Positions 9,089 through 19,565 of a stretch of 64,000 nt of DNA are shown here, piece by piece. How positions within the stretch are numbered: the stretch's first letter is position 1; every line of letters starts with the position of its first letter. Made by a program: the position numbers and the translations under genes. This DNA is from Wolbachia endosymbiont of Spodoptera picta. Lineage in GTDB: Bacteria > Pseudomonadota > Alphaproteobacteria > Rickettsiales > Anaplasmataceae. The stretch is taken from positions 186,001 through 250,000 of the forward strand of contig NZ_CP067976.1 in NCBI RefSeq assembly GCF_018141665.1, read 5' to 3'. The notes under the pieces were generated by a model. It was not told the origin of the DNA, searched no databases, and was given only the letters and a program-made list of their open reading frames with translations.

Positions 9089-12000
9089 TTATTGCATGCA
9101 CCAGTACCTATTGTCAACTAACTGCTGTGAGTCACTATTTTCCAATTGACTATTAACTTTTTCCTCTAACTTATTACAAATGTCACCTTGCATTCTATGA
9201 TCAAGATCTTCAAATTGCATTGATGTGTCTGATACGTTATCTTGAAGCAGTTGTATATTCGGCGTATTTTCATTAGATATTGCACTTGTATTTTCTAATC
9301 TTCTTTTCTTAGACTTACCTAAATGTATAGTTGTCTTCTGTTGTTTTCTATGTGATTGCACTTTTAAGTCTGAAGAACAAGGGCCTGAGGACATAATTGA
9401 TTGCGCTTTAATATTTTGGTCATGAATAGCAATACAATAACGCAAAAGATCTTTGTATTCTAGATTCATAGTAGCCCCTTGCTCTAAAAGGTATTCAATA
9501 ATATCTAAGCGACCAGCGATAACAGCGTATTGTAGAGGACTAACACCATTTCTATCCTGTAGATTTACATTAGCTCCTTTTTCTACAAAGTATTTAACAA
9601 TATTTAGGTGACCAGCAATAACAGCATAGTGCAGAACCCCCCTACCACGCTTATCTTGTAGATTTATGCAAGCTCCTCGCTCTAAAAGGCTAGGAATAAT
9701 ATTTAAGAGACTACTGAATTTTAGATTCATATTAGCCCATTTATCTGTAAGGTATTCAATAATATCTGAGCTAGCAGTGACAACATAGTGTAAAAAGCTT
9801 ATACTGTTTCTACAATATAGATTTACACTATCTTCATATAAAGTATTACCAACAGCAAAATCAACTACTTTGGATTGTGGAAGAAATGATTTTTTCTCTA
9901 TTTCCTTTTCTAAACATTTTTTTCTTTCACTTTCAGTAGACATTTTTTGTGTAGTACCAAGATGATTTAACCCTATTCTTCTCTCCTGTAACTCTTGCAT
10001 GTTTTTAAGTTCTTGTGATGCCCCTTTTTTTCCAAGATAGGCATACCCAACAGATAATTGTATAAGATTTTTATAAAAACCTATATGATTGCTTTCATAC
10101 AACTCACCTGAGCTAATCAAGTTGTTGAACTCCGTTAACACTTCATCTAATAGATTTCTTTTATCTTTCATACTTATCATTTTTTCAATAAAAGGACTTC
10201 TAAGTATGAAAGGACTTTGCTTTTGGTATTTTAGAATATCAAATAAACATTCTTGTAAAATCGATGAATTCAATTTATGTAAGTTGATATGTGGCGATGT
10301 TGTTGTAAGATAGAAGTATTTTTCATCTTGAATGCTATAAAGTTTTCCTAAGATCCGGGTGTATTTGAGGTATGAAAAATACAATAAGTCATGGTTTTTA
10401 AAAAAATCTTGATAGAAATTATCTTTTCCCGTAGAATTAAATTCTACTTTAAAATGTTCAACGTAGTACAATACTGTAAATGCACATAGATACTCTTCCT
10501 TCATTACAAATACTCTAGCCAAATCAATTGATAGAGTTGCCAATCTACTTGATAAGTTATCACTGACAGAAAGTAGAGAAGCACAACTTCGTAAATAATC
10601 TAATGCACAATCATACTTCTCCTCTATGGTGTAAGTAATAACTATAAAATGATCTAGAAGCATTTGCTCAAAATAACCCCTGTAGCTGCTTTTTCTGAGT
10701 TCAAAAAGCTCTTTTAACCCTGAACAATCTTCTAATGCAACTAACGCAAGGGCACGTAAATATCTAATTTTTAAAGAATTTTCCGTTGAAGATTCAATAA
10801 TCGGCAATATTCTTGTTGAAAGCCTGACAACTTCCTTATACTCGCCCTCTAAATGTAAACGTGTGATAGATCTAATCACAAAAGGCTCTTCTTCTTTAAA
10901 AGTGTTATAGTTTCCAAGGTAATCGACTAAGGCTATAAGATGCAAAGTATCAGTTTTTTCCAACAAATTGCTAAATTCATCTTCAAATATTTCCACAGCA
11001 GTTAGCAGTATATCCTCCTTTTGATCTTCAGCGATTTGCGAACGTATGGCTTCTTTTATCGATTCATGTATAACATACATTTTTTTTCTGCCTATCATTT
11101 CTATATCAAGCAGAGAATAATTTTCCATCAATTTGAAAGTAGACTCTAGTTCAACCAAAACTAAAAACATATCAGGGTCAATGTAGCTATTACCCAAATG
11201 AGCCATAACTTTCAAACACCTAAAAAGTACTCCACCATTTTTCTTTTCCATTACCTCCATGGAAATGCCTGTTGTTACTAATAAAACCCTATCATATTTG
11301 TCCTGCTTATTATTTTTTGGAATTACCTGATCAAGATCTTCATATTTTATTAAATATTCATGAATTCCAAATGCTTCTTTTGAATTACTTAACTTACTAT
11401 TTCTAATATAAGCTGCTGCTAGCTTTATAGCTAATGGAAAACCTTCAAGCCTTTTTACAAATACTTTTATTTGTTCGTCTTGTGATTTATCTACTATTCC
11501 TAAAATTCTTTTAGTAAGTTGTACAGCTTGATCTTCTTCAAAAGCATCCAAAGCGACTTCTACTACGCCTTTACAAGGCTGATCAGGAAAAGTGAATAAA
11601 AAATCAAAACCTACTCGATCCTCTACCTCTAGAACCTCTTCTATGTCTTCTCTTTTAGCATTATGACAAATAATTAGACATTTTTTACTTCCTATTAGTG
11701 ATTTTTTTTCTTCCATATATATACCTAACTTCCTTTTGGTTAAAGAAGAAAAACGCCTCTCTATAGGTAACATGTTACTGTCTTCTATCTCATAGATATG
11801 GCTATAACTTTCTCTACTTTCCTCAGCACACTTTCTAGCCAGTTGAGTTTTGCCCATGCCATATTTACCAGTTATTACTACCACTGCTCCTTTTTCCTTT
11901 TGCAGTTCTTGACATATCCTTTTTACTTGCTCTTGCCTTCCTGTAAAGTCATCTACTGCGGGACACACATCTTTAAGCTTCTGTTTCTTCAATTTAGATT

Positions 12001-12880
12001 TAAATCTTTTTATAGAAAAGAAAGATTGATTAATTCCCTTTATACTAAGCTGAAATCCATCAGTTTTTTTTGTGTCATTATAATGTAATTCAAAGGATTT
12101 CTTATACTCTTGAAAAATTTCCTCAGTATGGCTTTTAAATATTTTTTCTACCTTAGAATAATAAGCTAAATCTTGTAACTTTACTAGACTGTCTTTTACT
12201 AAAGACATATATTCAAGATTTTTTTCAGATTTTTTTAGCCGCTTTATGCTTGCTGCCGTATCTCGAGCACTAATGGGCTTTCTTTTTTCTGCTGTGATTA
12301 AAGATTCTTGACGACAGAGTAGGCTTGTTTTTCTTTTTCTATGAAGAAACTTAATTTCCTTAAATAAAGACTCTGCTTCTTTCTCAATGTGTGATCTAAC
12401 CTGTTCGACAAGATTATTCCATTTTCCTCTACTTGGTATTTGAATCTCTTCATTAACAATAGAGAACACCTCTTCCACAGTGTTTACAAAGCTTTGTTGA
12501 TCCAAAGTATATACGTAATCCTCAAATTCCGTACTTGTAGTTTTTACTTCATCATACACTTTTCTCAACTTCTCACATATAAAAAGACGACGATAACCAT
12601 ACTGACTAGATTTATCTCTTTTTTCATAATAGATAAGAGAGTCTTCTTTCCCCGTTACAATTCCAATATTTTCATACAGATCTATGATATTATAACTCCT
12701 CTTTCCATACTGTGCCACTTTACCATGTATTTTCTGTGAATATTTATCTAGAACAAGAGCTTCAACTATGCTTGCACCATCTACACTCCTATCATATTCT
12801 TTTTGAATATAATATTGAATTATCTCCACAATATCCTCTTGTATCTTGTCAAAAGCATCTGATGTTTTAAGCTTAAGCAT
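9089..12880 (-). CDS. STAND/NB-ARC NTPase with ankyrin repeats (EAM effector)
   Basis: The product has 1263 residues. An N-terminal helical region includes a YGYR-containing module (YYEKRDKSSQYGYRRLF). It is followed by an NB-ARC-type NTPase with P-loop VVVITGKYGMGKTQLARKCA near residue 340 and sensor regions (KCLIICHNA, GFPLAIKLAAAYI). Then come TPR-like helical repeats, three clear ankyrin repeats near 1060-1150 (RGVLHYAVIAGHLNIVKYFV), and a C-terminus with a nuclear-localisation-like KSKKRRLEN. Its N-terminal module, NTPase and tail resemble the gene at 33.8-38.6 kb, but here no OTU domain is present. The ATG at 12880 has no Shine-Dalgarno and abuts the IS110-family element, so the 5' end may have been lost or replaced. 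STAND NTPases act as ligand-triggered switches; whether this one acts on the host or on phages is unknown. Confidence 0.85.
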   Translation of the reverse strand: MLKLKTSDAFDKIQEDIVEIIQYYIQKEYDRSVDGASIVEALVLDKYSQKIHGKVAQYGKRSYNIIDLYENIGIVTGKEDSLIYYEKRDKSSQYGYRRLFICEKLRKVYDEVKTTSTEFEDYVYTLDQQSFVNTVEEVFSIVNEEIQIPSRGKWNNLVEQVRSHIEKEAESLFKEIKFLHRKRKTSLLCRQESLITAEKRKPISARDTAASIKRLKKSEKNLEYMSLVKDSLVKLQDLAYYSKVEKIFKSHTEEIFQEYKKSFELHYNDTKKTDGFQLSIKGINQSFFSIKRFKSKLKKQKLKDVCPAVDDFTGRQEQVKRICQELQKEKGAVVVITGKYGMGKTQLARKCAEESRESYSHIYEIEDSNMLPIERRFSSLTKRKLGIYMEEKKSLIGSKKCLIICHNAKREDIEEVLEVEDRVGFDFLFTFPDQPCKGVVEVALDAFEEDQAVQLTKRILGIVDKSQDEQIKVFVKRLEGFPLAIKLAAAYIRNSKLSNSKEAFGIHEYLIKYEDLDQVIPKNNKQDKYDRVLLVTTGISMEVMEKKNGGVLFRCLKVMAHLGNSYIDPDMFLVLVELESTFKLMENYSLLDIEMIGRKKMYVIHESIKEAIRSQIAEDQKEDILLTAVEIFEDEFSNLLEKTDTLHLIALVDYLGNYNTFKEEEPFVIRSITRLHLEGEYKEVVRLSTRILPIIESSTENSLKIRYLRALALVALEDCSGLKELFELRKSSYRGYFEQMLLDHFIVITYTIEEKYDCALDYLRSCASLLSVSDNLSSRLATLSIDLARVFVMKEEYLCAFTVLYYVEHFKVEFNSTGKDNFYQDFFKNHDLLYFSYLKYTRILGKLYSIQDEKYFYLTTTSPHINLHKLNSSILQECLFDILKYQKQSPFILRSPFIEKMISMKDKRNLLDEVLTEFNNLISSGELYESNHIGFYKNLIQLSVGYAYLGKKGASQELKNMQELQERRIGLNHLGTTQKMSTESERKKCLEKEIEKKSFLPQSKVVDFAVGNTLYEDSVNLYCRNSISFLHYVVTASSDIIEYLTDKWANMNLKFSSLLNIIPSLLERGACINLQDKRGRGVLHYAVIAGHLNIVKYFVEKGANVNLQDRNGVSPLQYAVIAGRLDIIEYLLEQGATMNLEYKDLLRYCIAIHDQNIKAQSIMSSGPCSSDLKVQSHRKQQKTTIHLGKSKKRRLENTSAISNENTPNIQLLQDNVSDTSMQFEDLDHRMQGDICNKLEEKVNSQLENSDSQQLVDNRYWCMQ

Positions 12881-12886
12881 TAGGTG

Positions 12887-12954
12887 GAGAAGGGAAGAAC
12901 TTTGAATATCTCCTTAGATATAAAATCTGTGTGGTAGACAAGAGTTCCCTTCTC
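12887..12954. repeat. stem-forming inverted repeat upstream of the IS110-family transposase
   Basis: GAGAAGGGAA (12887-12896) is complementary to TTCCCTTCTC (12945-12954), a perfect 10-bp stem with a 48-nt loop between the two divergent genes. It could be part of the element's left end, its guide RNA region, or a regulatory hairpin for the STAND gene. No function can be assigned. Confidence 0.45.
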
Positions 12955-13060
12955 AAAAGTATAGGCTGAACGGTATCGTAGAAAGACCTAAATGGTTATA
13001 ATTCTGTATCCACAAGGTTAGCCTTACTTTTCATTTTAATAGTAACGTATGGAGTTACAT

Positions 13061-14083
13061 ATGATCAACAACTTTTTGGGTATAGACATATCAAAAGATC
13101 GCTTTGATGTTTCTCTTTCATTCATAAGCAACAAAGGAAAACGTGAAACCAGGAAAAGGAGTTTCAAGAATAATGATCATGGGTTTCAAGGTTTACTGAG
13201 CTTTCTACAAAAGCATAATGTAGAACAAGTAAAAGCCTGCATGGAAGCTACTGGTTGTTATAGTGAAGCCTTAGCTGAATTTCTACACAATACTGGACAT
13301 TTTGTGAGTGTTGTTAATCCAGCTTGTATAAGATTTTATGCAAAAAGTAAGCTTATACGACAAAAGAATGATCAGACTGATGCAGAGATAATTGCCGATT
13401 ATTGCCAAAGACAGGAACCTATTCGTTGGGCACCACCTTCTCCTGAGTTAAAGAAATTAAAGCATCTTTATCGTTGCTCGGCTGCGTTAAAAGATGAATT
13501 GACATTAGTAAATAACCACTTAGAAAAAAAAGAGAGACTGCCTAAAGAAGTTGCAAATGCTTGGGAAGACCTTGCAATGAACATAAAACAAAAAATAGAA
13601 AGAATAAAAAACTCCTTACGTGAACTATTAAATAAACACAAAGAATTGTTGGAAAATTTTCAACTTCTATTGACCATTCCAGGAATAGGAGAAGAATCAG
13701 CAGTAGCTATTTTGGCTGAAGTTCCTAACATAAAAGCTTTCAAGGATGCCAGGCAATTGGCAGCATATGCTGGAGCTATACCACGAAATATAACGTCAGG
13801 TACGTCTGTACATGCCAAGCCCAGATTAAGTAAATCCGGTTCACGAACATTATGTAAGGCAATGTACTTTCCTGCCATAGTAGCTAAGAATCATAATCCT
13901 ACTATTATGACTTTTTGCAAAAGGTTAAAAGAGAAAGGCAAGCATAACATGGCCATTGTGGGAGCTGCAATGCGTAAGTTACTCCATATTGTTTTTGGTG
14001 TTTTAAGGTCAAAGAAGGCTTTTGATCCAGATCATATCAAAAACTACAGAGCTAGGAGTTTGGCTGAAAGTTTAGTGCTTTAA
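13061..14083 (+). mobile_element. IS110-family transposase (DEDD recombinase)
   Basis: The product has about 340 residues. The N-terminal RuvC-like DEDD domain shows FLGIDISKDRFDV, then CMEATGCYSEAL and the NDQTDAEIIADY box. The C-terminal serine-containing Tnp20 domain has LLTIPGIGEESA, ARQLAAYAGAIPRN and SGSRTLCKAMYFPA. Such enzymes insert circular intermediates by using a guide (bridge/seek) RNA from the element's own noncoding end. The second ATG (13061) follows GGAG at 13051-13054 and is preferred to the ATG at 13049. The frame is complete with no lesion, so the copy may be active. A long inverted repeat lies 56 bp after the stop. Confidence 0.9.
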
Positions 14084-14138
14084 AAGCAAAAAACGCTCCA
14101 ATTATGTAAAATAGTATCTTACACAAATTTTGTAACTG

Positions 14139-14217
14139 GTTAGTGAATATGTTGATAAGTAAATTAATTTTATACGTACAAAAAAGCGGAAATTTACTTA
14201 TCAACATATTCACTAAC
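14139..14217. repeat. 27-bp perfect inverted repeat downstream of the IS110-family transposase
   Basis: GTTAGTGAATATGTTGATAA... at 14139-14165 is exactly reverse-complemented at 14191-14217, with a 25-base loop. A related hairpin with the same TGAATATGT-TAAGTA core lies next to the other IS110-family gene (32246-32307). It probably belongs to the element's end: a subterminal recognition structure or part of its noncoding RNA. A terminator role alone would not explain a conserved core in two distinct elements. Confidence 0.75.
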
Positions 14218-14268
14218 TATAATCTGTGTACCGTTACACAAAATGTGAATTGGAAGTATTTTTTAATT

Positions 14269-14982
14269 TTATGATACAGCTTGAACAATTTTTGTAATTT
14301 TTTTGTTGACTTGCAAGACGGTATCTTGTCTTCTCTCTCTTGTTGACTTGCAAGACGGTATCTTGTCTTCTCTCTCTTGGCTGCTACCATAATCAACGTT
14401 ATATGGAGGATCACATACGGTAATATCTGCCATTTTATCATCTAATAGCGCTTTATATGATTCAACTACAGAGCTATCACCACAATAGATTCGATGATCA
14501 CCTAAAATCCATAAATCACCTGGTTTTGTTACTTTTTTGTCATCAATAGCTAAGTCAGAAAGATCTTCTTTTTCACTATCTAAATCATCAAGGAAATGTT
14601 GAACTTTTTCTAATTCAAATCCAGTCATTTTAAGATCAAACTGTAAATCTTCTAACTCTTGAATTTCTACTTTCAAAAGCTCATCATCCCACTTTGCCCA
14701 ATTAGCTGATTGATTTGCCAGTAATCGAAAAGCTTTGGTTTGTGGTTCATTTAGATTATCACTTAAAACAACAGGAATGCTCTCCATACCAAGTTTTCTT
14801 GCTGCTTTAAGTCTTAAATGACCATCAACCACAGTTCCATCGCTTTTTGCAACTATTGGAATACGAAAGCCGAATTCCCGAATAGAAGCACACATTCTAT
14901 TTACTACGTCATCATTTTTACGAGGATTACGATCATATTCAACTAGGTTTCGAGTAGGATAGTAGTGGATTGCTAAATTCAT
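14269..14982 (-). pseudogene. WO ParB-nuclease/DNA methyltransferase, 3' truncated
   Basis: The first 195 or so residues are genuine. A ParB/sulfiredoxin-type domain (VDGHLRLKAARKLGMESIPV near 52-71) is followed by a linker, then the start of a DNA adenine/cytosine methylase with GDLWILGDHRIYCGDSS (SAM-binding region) and the catalytic motif DPPYNVDYG near residues 188-196. Directly after that the frame enters the 37-bp tandem repeat and stops at 14269, so the rest of the methylase is gone. Phage WO encodes an intact ParB-methylase in its DNA modification module; this one is inactive. It has an ATG start at 14982 and is followed upstream by ruvC on the same strand. Confidence 0.85.
14303..14376. 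repeat. two tandem copies of a 37-bp unit at a truncation point
   Basis: The unit, which starts TTGTTGACTTGCAAGACGGT, occurs twice in a row (14303-14339 and 14340-14376). Inside each, CAAGA..TCTTG is a small inverted repeat. The tandem sits exactly where the ParB-methylase frame loses similarity, so it was probably involved in the breakage or is a short dispersed repeat inserted there. Confidence 0.65.
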
Positions 14983-15084
14983 ATCTTAATAATTAAAAAG
15001 TTAATATTCAAAATATGTCTAACACTAGAAAAGGCCTGGGGTCTGACCCACCAAACCCTCCAATATGGCCGAAAGGACCCATTT

Positions 15085-15552
15085 TTATGGCATTCTTGAT
15101 ATGTTAAAATCTTTACTAAGATTCATAACGTAAAACATTAATGCCAAAGCATCGGCCTCATTATCATCTCTAGGTGCAAAACCTTTTTCACGTATCGCTT
15201 CAATAACTTCACTCTTACTTGCATTACCTTTGCCTGTTACAAAGCGTTTTATAGTTTTAACATTAACACCTTTGTATGGCACATGATGTTCTTCACACCA
15301 AGCAGACAACACTGCAAGAAAACCGCCATAGCAATGGGCTGCATCAGTTCCTAGATGTCTTCTTACTTCCTCAAAATACACTGCAGTGAACTCATGTTTC
15401 AAAGAATTAAGCCAATTACGAAAATTTAAGAAGCACATTCCACCTCCACTGAAACGGCTACCATGAAAACTTTTGCTCCCACTTTCAATTACTCCATCTG
15501 TAAGAATTGCCCAGCCCGTTTGTTTGCCGAGGTCGAGTGTTAAGATTGACAT
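15085..15552 (-). CDS. RuvC-like Holliday-junction resolvase (phage WO)
   Basis: The 155-residue product has a RuvC/RNase H fold pattern. It starts ILTLDLGKQTGWAI with the first acidic residue, has VYFEEVRRH with the central Glu, VNVKTIKRFVTGKGNASK in the middle, and the C-terminal DDNEADALAL with the paired acids. Length matches phage RuvC-type resolvases, which cleave branched DNA during replication or packaging. It is upstream of the truncated ParB-methylase on the same strand, the usual WO neighbourhood. No lesion is visible. It is phage-type, not the chromosomal ruvC. Confidence 0.85.
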   Translation of the reverse strand: MSILTLDLGKQTGWAILTDGVIESGSKSFHGSRFSGGGMCFLNFRNWLNSLKHEFTAVYFEEVRRHLGTDAAHCYGGFLAVLSAWCEEHHVPYKGVNVKTIKRFVTGKGNASKSEVIEAIREKGFAPRDDNEADALALMFYVMNLSKDFNISRMP

Positions 15553-15685
15553 TACTAGAAATTAGAGGTACGTTGTAGTGTGTACATAATATATATACAC
15601 GGTAACTTCAAAATTCGTCCAAAAAATTCTACTTTTTTATTGAAAATATACTATAATAAGTTTATTAAACATAATAAGTTAATAA

Positions 15686-16135
15686 ATGTTGCTCGTTCCA
15701 TCCACTGAGCTATCTCAGCCTAAGATACTACATTTGCACATTATAAATAACTCAATCTACATAAATAACATTCAAATTATCAGTAAGCATTCAGTAGCAC
15801 GCCTTGGTATTATGCACGTTTTGTTAGCTCAGTTTTGGCAGGATTTCAAAAGCGGATTGCCAGCAGAAAAATATAAGTTCCTTAATATCAATCAACTAGG
15901 AGAGCACTTGGGTTTTAATTCAGAAATTCACAATTTAGAGTACAAGATTAGAAGGCCACTAAATAGAATGATTAAAGCAATAAAAGAAATTTTATCCAAA
16001 GAGCTTGGTGCAAATTGTAACGACGTTATTGAAAACATTGGCTGGCCAGGATATTCTTGCAAAGACCATGGTTATCGTCTCAATCCTTTTATACTTTCTT
16101 TAGGTGCTGCTAAGTCTACAGGACGTTTTTTGTAG
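15686..16135 (+). CDS. conserved WO phage protein of unknown function
   Basis: The 149-residue frame is divergent from ruvC. The core from about residue 42 (MHVLLAQFWQDF...NINQLGEHLGF...YKIRRPLNRMIKAIKEIL) is helical, and the NINQLGEHLGF part resembles a winged-helix or HTH element. I do not recognise a named family. No Shine-Dalgarno precedes the ATG at 15686, and the ATG at 15812 is an alternative start. The flanking region has AT-rich promoter-like sequence. It could be a phage regulator, given its size and divergent placement. Confidence 0.55.
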   Translation: MLLVPSTELSQPKILHLHIINNSIYINNIQIISKHSVARLGIMHVLLAQFWQDFKSGLPAEKYKFLNINQLGEHLGFNSEIHNLEYKIRRPLNRMIKAIKEILSKELGANCNDVIENIGWPGYSCKDHGYRLNPFILSLGAAKSTGRFL

Positions 16136-17090
16136 CAATTTACTTGAGTTAATCTCAAAACTCTAACTTATTCATCTCTTATAATGGATTACATTCATAT
16201 AGAGTTTGTATGCCTTTTATTCGCGTTTTTAGCGGTATTATAGAGGCTCTTTAGTATAAGATAGAAACAACAAACCTAAACTCATAAAATGCTTTAAAAT
16301 ACTGTATTTGCTTCTTTTTATTTTTGTATCTTTAATCAGTAGTTTATAGTAAGGTAGAAAAGGAAAACAAGGCCTTCAACACAAAGCATTCCGTCTCGCA
16401 GTCGCTTCTGTTCTTTGCCGTTCATCTGGTTTATTATTTTGAAAAAATATTTTACAACGAATAAAAAACGTGATAAGCTAGGCAAGGGTTTCTTTTACAA
16501 AGATAAAAGTTTAAAGCAAAAGAAATGCCTCGTAATTGAGTTTTAAGCTATCCTACACGAGCAACTTAGGTCTCAGTGATCAAATTGTACCATGAAGTCG
16601 TAAAATCCCTTTAAAACCGCACTAATTGCAATTATCTCTAAATTGTATCTTTTTCATAAAATCTAAGTAATGTTTTGCAGTGGTCTTTTTGATCTTCCTT
16701 CTTTTTGATAATTTTTATTTGTAGTTTATATATTTATTTTATTTATTACTATTGTTATTATATATATATAATATATAAGGGTTTTAGGAATGGTAAAATC
16801 AGCCATATTAGCTCACTTTAAGTATGTAGTTACTAGGAATGCTTTTAGGAATGTAGGTCAAAAAGTCTAGGTTTTATGCAGGTTTTAGCTTCCTTGATTT
16901 CTAACTGTTTAGTGAATAACCCAGGAATCAGGAATGTAATTCAACCATTTGATGTCTTATCCCTTTTTAATTGAAATCATAGCTTATAATAGGTTGTAGT
17001 TTCTGGCTCCAAAGTTAATATTTTTGATTAAGTAGATTGAATAAAAAAATAGATTAAACTCTAAGATATTTAAAGAGCATACCAGTGTTT
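16136..17090. other. 955-bp gene-free AT-rich stretch
   Basis: No open frame, tRNA or IS is visible. It holds a (TA)n tract near 16760-16775 and four AGGAATG words between 16785 and 16940. A short string, AAATCAGCCATATTAGC near 16798, nearly recurs at about 31214. It may be eroded prophage sequence. Confidence 0.5.
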
Positions 17091-18760
17091 TTAATGTAAA
17101 TGTTCATGTGGTTCCATAGATAATCTCTGTTTTTTGATTCTATCTGTCCATTTATCATTTTCTATATCTTGTTTATTGGTTGCTTGTTTTTCTTGTTCAA
17201 TAATTGCCTTATCTACCTTCTTATGAATTGCATCAATTGCATTAATCGCACCTTTTTTTCGCATATTTCTCTTTTCCCTTCAATAATTAAATTGGTAAAA
17301 ATATTTACAACACACTGGACTTGATTATGATCAACCTCACCTTTTATCAAAAAAGGTAAAGATTCTAATTCCATTACATGTTGATCTATATTACTTTCTA
17401 TACCTTCGCTATTCATCAACTTTATTATTTTATCATCAAACTCTTTCAATACTTCTGGTGCTATTTTACCTTGAAAGAAAAGCCCTAAATTATCTGCTAC
17501 TTCACTTATTAATAACTCTCTATTTTCTTTATTATCTTCCAATTTAGCATAATCACTTAATAGATCCATAACTGCAGATACTCTGACTTCAATAATATCA
17601 TCAACATCTTCACCCCCTAGAGTAACTCCTGATCCCAATAACCTCCCTCTGAGATTTTTCCTTAAAAGATTGATGAACTCTTCATTTGCATCTGATCCTG
17701 TGGTTGATATCGTACCATCTAAATGGTTACTTACTTTAATTTAAGTACCTAAGACATGTTCTATTTGTATTTTTGTCTCATATTTAAACCCTAATTCTGC
17801 ACAGAATTTCTGAAAATATTCTTTAATAATGTCAAACAAGGTCTTGCCATTATCTTTATAGTTTTCCAACTCTTTAGGAATAGTAAGTGATAATTTACCA
17901 TCTCTGTATGTTACAAAGTCTTCACCATCACAAGATTCAATTATAAATTCCAATGAACTGGACAGATTACATATTTTATCTCCATGCATATGATCTTTGA
18001 CAGAAAGTATTGGTAGCTTCATGTTAGATCTAATTCTTACATTATTTTGGTTAGCACAATCAATGTTTATTACTTTTTTAGGATTTTCTACTATGAACGA
18101 CTGTCCAAGTGCAAGTTGGGTTTGTATAAATGGAGCAGCCTCATACCCAGCTTGATTACAATTGGTGACTAGCTCTTCTAAAATAGCATTACTTGGAACT
18201 TCTGCCCCAGCGTATCTAAACATTTTTTTGAAAACTTTTTTTGCAAAGGAACGGTAATCCTTGTTTTCATCTCTCTCTATAGGTAGTAGATCGGTATACT
18301 CTTGACCAGCATTGTAAAATTCTTCAAATTCTTTCTTATATGAATCAGTTTTTTGATTATCAGCAGTTTCAGGATTTTCGCAATGATCCTTCCACAACTC
18401 GCCAAATGCATCTTGTACAAGCTCTTTCTCAATATCTTTAAGTACTGAAGCAACAAATGCTTTGCCATGATCCGTATCTATTTCTCTTGTTCCTTTTTTG
18501 TTAAATATTTCGTCATTATATATATCATCACTATTAAAAAGTTCGCTTCTGCGGTACTTAGCTCCTTCCTTAAATGCAATAATAAAATTTTTATCTATTT
18601 CTTTTCCGTTAATAATAAAATTCATCCTTTGAAAATCTAAGAACATTGTTTCACCGGAATTCGCTAATTTATTATCTTGATTTGTTCTTAATTTACTAAA
18701 ATTGAATTCTTTAGCTGTAGCCTTTAATCTAACTACTGGATTCTTCTTTGCCTCTTTCAT
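17091..18760 (-). pseudogene. WO hypothetical gene broken by an in-frame TAA and an A7 frameshift
   Basis: From ATG 18760, preceded by AAGGTG, the frame runs to TAA at 17741-17743 (...KIQIEHVLGT). It then continues in the same frame for 34 more sense codons (IKVSNHLDGTISTTGSDANE) into EDVDDIIEVRVSAVMDLL down to 17213. There a T7/A7 run at 17253-17259 throws it out of frame; the alternative frame gives KKGAINAIDAIHKKVDKAI and ends at MEPHEHLH, stop 17091-17093. The ancestral protein had about 556 residues. Sequence is mostly acidic and helical with no recognised domain. A substitution and an indel in one gene indicate real decay. Confidence 0.65.
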
Positions 18761-18910
18761 GATTAACACCTTACTATAAATATGCTGTAAGTTGTATCAT
18801 ATAATGATAAATAATTTGATAATATATTAAGAAAACTGATAGTATATTTTAGAATCCCTATTTATAGTATTTTAAACCTGTATGAGGGATTTGTAAATAA
18901 AGATAGAGAC

Positions 18911-19565
18911 TTATAAGCTTTGTCTACAGCTAAAATCTTCAGCTCCAGGAGTGAATTTTCCTATACCACAAGCAAATGGTCCTGTTATAACGTCAAGCCA
19001 CTTATCTTCTCTTGAACCTTTAGACATTCCTTTTACTAATTGTTTTGCCTGTAAAAGCTCCTGCACCACACGTTCTAATCTATCTCTTCCCATACTGTGA
19101 AAGATTTCAGGTAGCCTATGCCGTTGTTTATATACTCCTGTGCTTCCTGTATGAGTAAATGGATGTCCTGCAATAGCAGATCGTTTAATTGCATTGATAA
19201 GGTATATCTTAAGACTTTTATCACTAATGTCTTTAACTTTTAATTGTGCCGTTATATCTTCTAGTAGTCCTGTTTCTTGATTTCTTAGGTAAGTACGTAC
19301 AGTGCGATCAGCTAACCCATTTGCTTTAACAACTGCCCCGGAAAATAAAGCATTTTGTCTTGGAGTCTCACCCATTGACCTAAAGATTTCTTGCTTAGCT
19401 GTATCTTCTATTGGCCAAAAAGCATATGAACATCTAACACCATTAACAAGGGCAGAGGTACCTCTAATTGCATCTCTTGCTTGCTCAACAGTTAGTATAG
19501 GTTTTTCTCCTTTTGGTTTTCTCATATGGTGAGCAGTAATAATTGAAGCTCCATTCTCCATCATT
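18911..19565 (-). pseudogene. RepA-like phage replication ATPase, C-terminal part only
   Basis: About 216 residues of the C-terminus of a RecA/AAA-type RepA survive: ENGASIITAHHMRKPKGEKP (a switch resembling the IHHTGK of RepA helicases), ARDAIRGTSALVNGVRCSYA, then a helical tail ending FSCRQSL. The Walker A half is missing. At 19545-19565 the gene is joined to the beginning of the protein that is intact at 58264-59385. About 20 bases (ATGATGGAGAATGGAGCTTC) are shared by both parents at the joint, so the fusion looks like short-homology recombination. In WO, RepA lies in the replication module near ruvC and the ParB-methylase, in keeping with the context. Confidence 0.75.

Noticed and set aside
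15688..15724. tRNA-like string on the minus strand (GATAGCTCAGTGGATGG, then GAGC) suggesting a tRNA fragment or attachment site
   Set aside because: No anticodon or T arm follows, and the string is part of an open frame on the plus strand. The resemblance is limited to the D-arm consensus.
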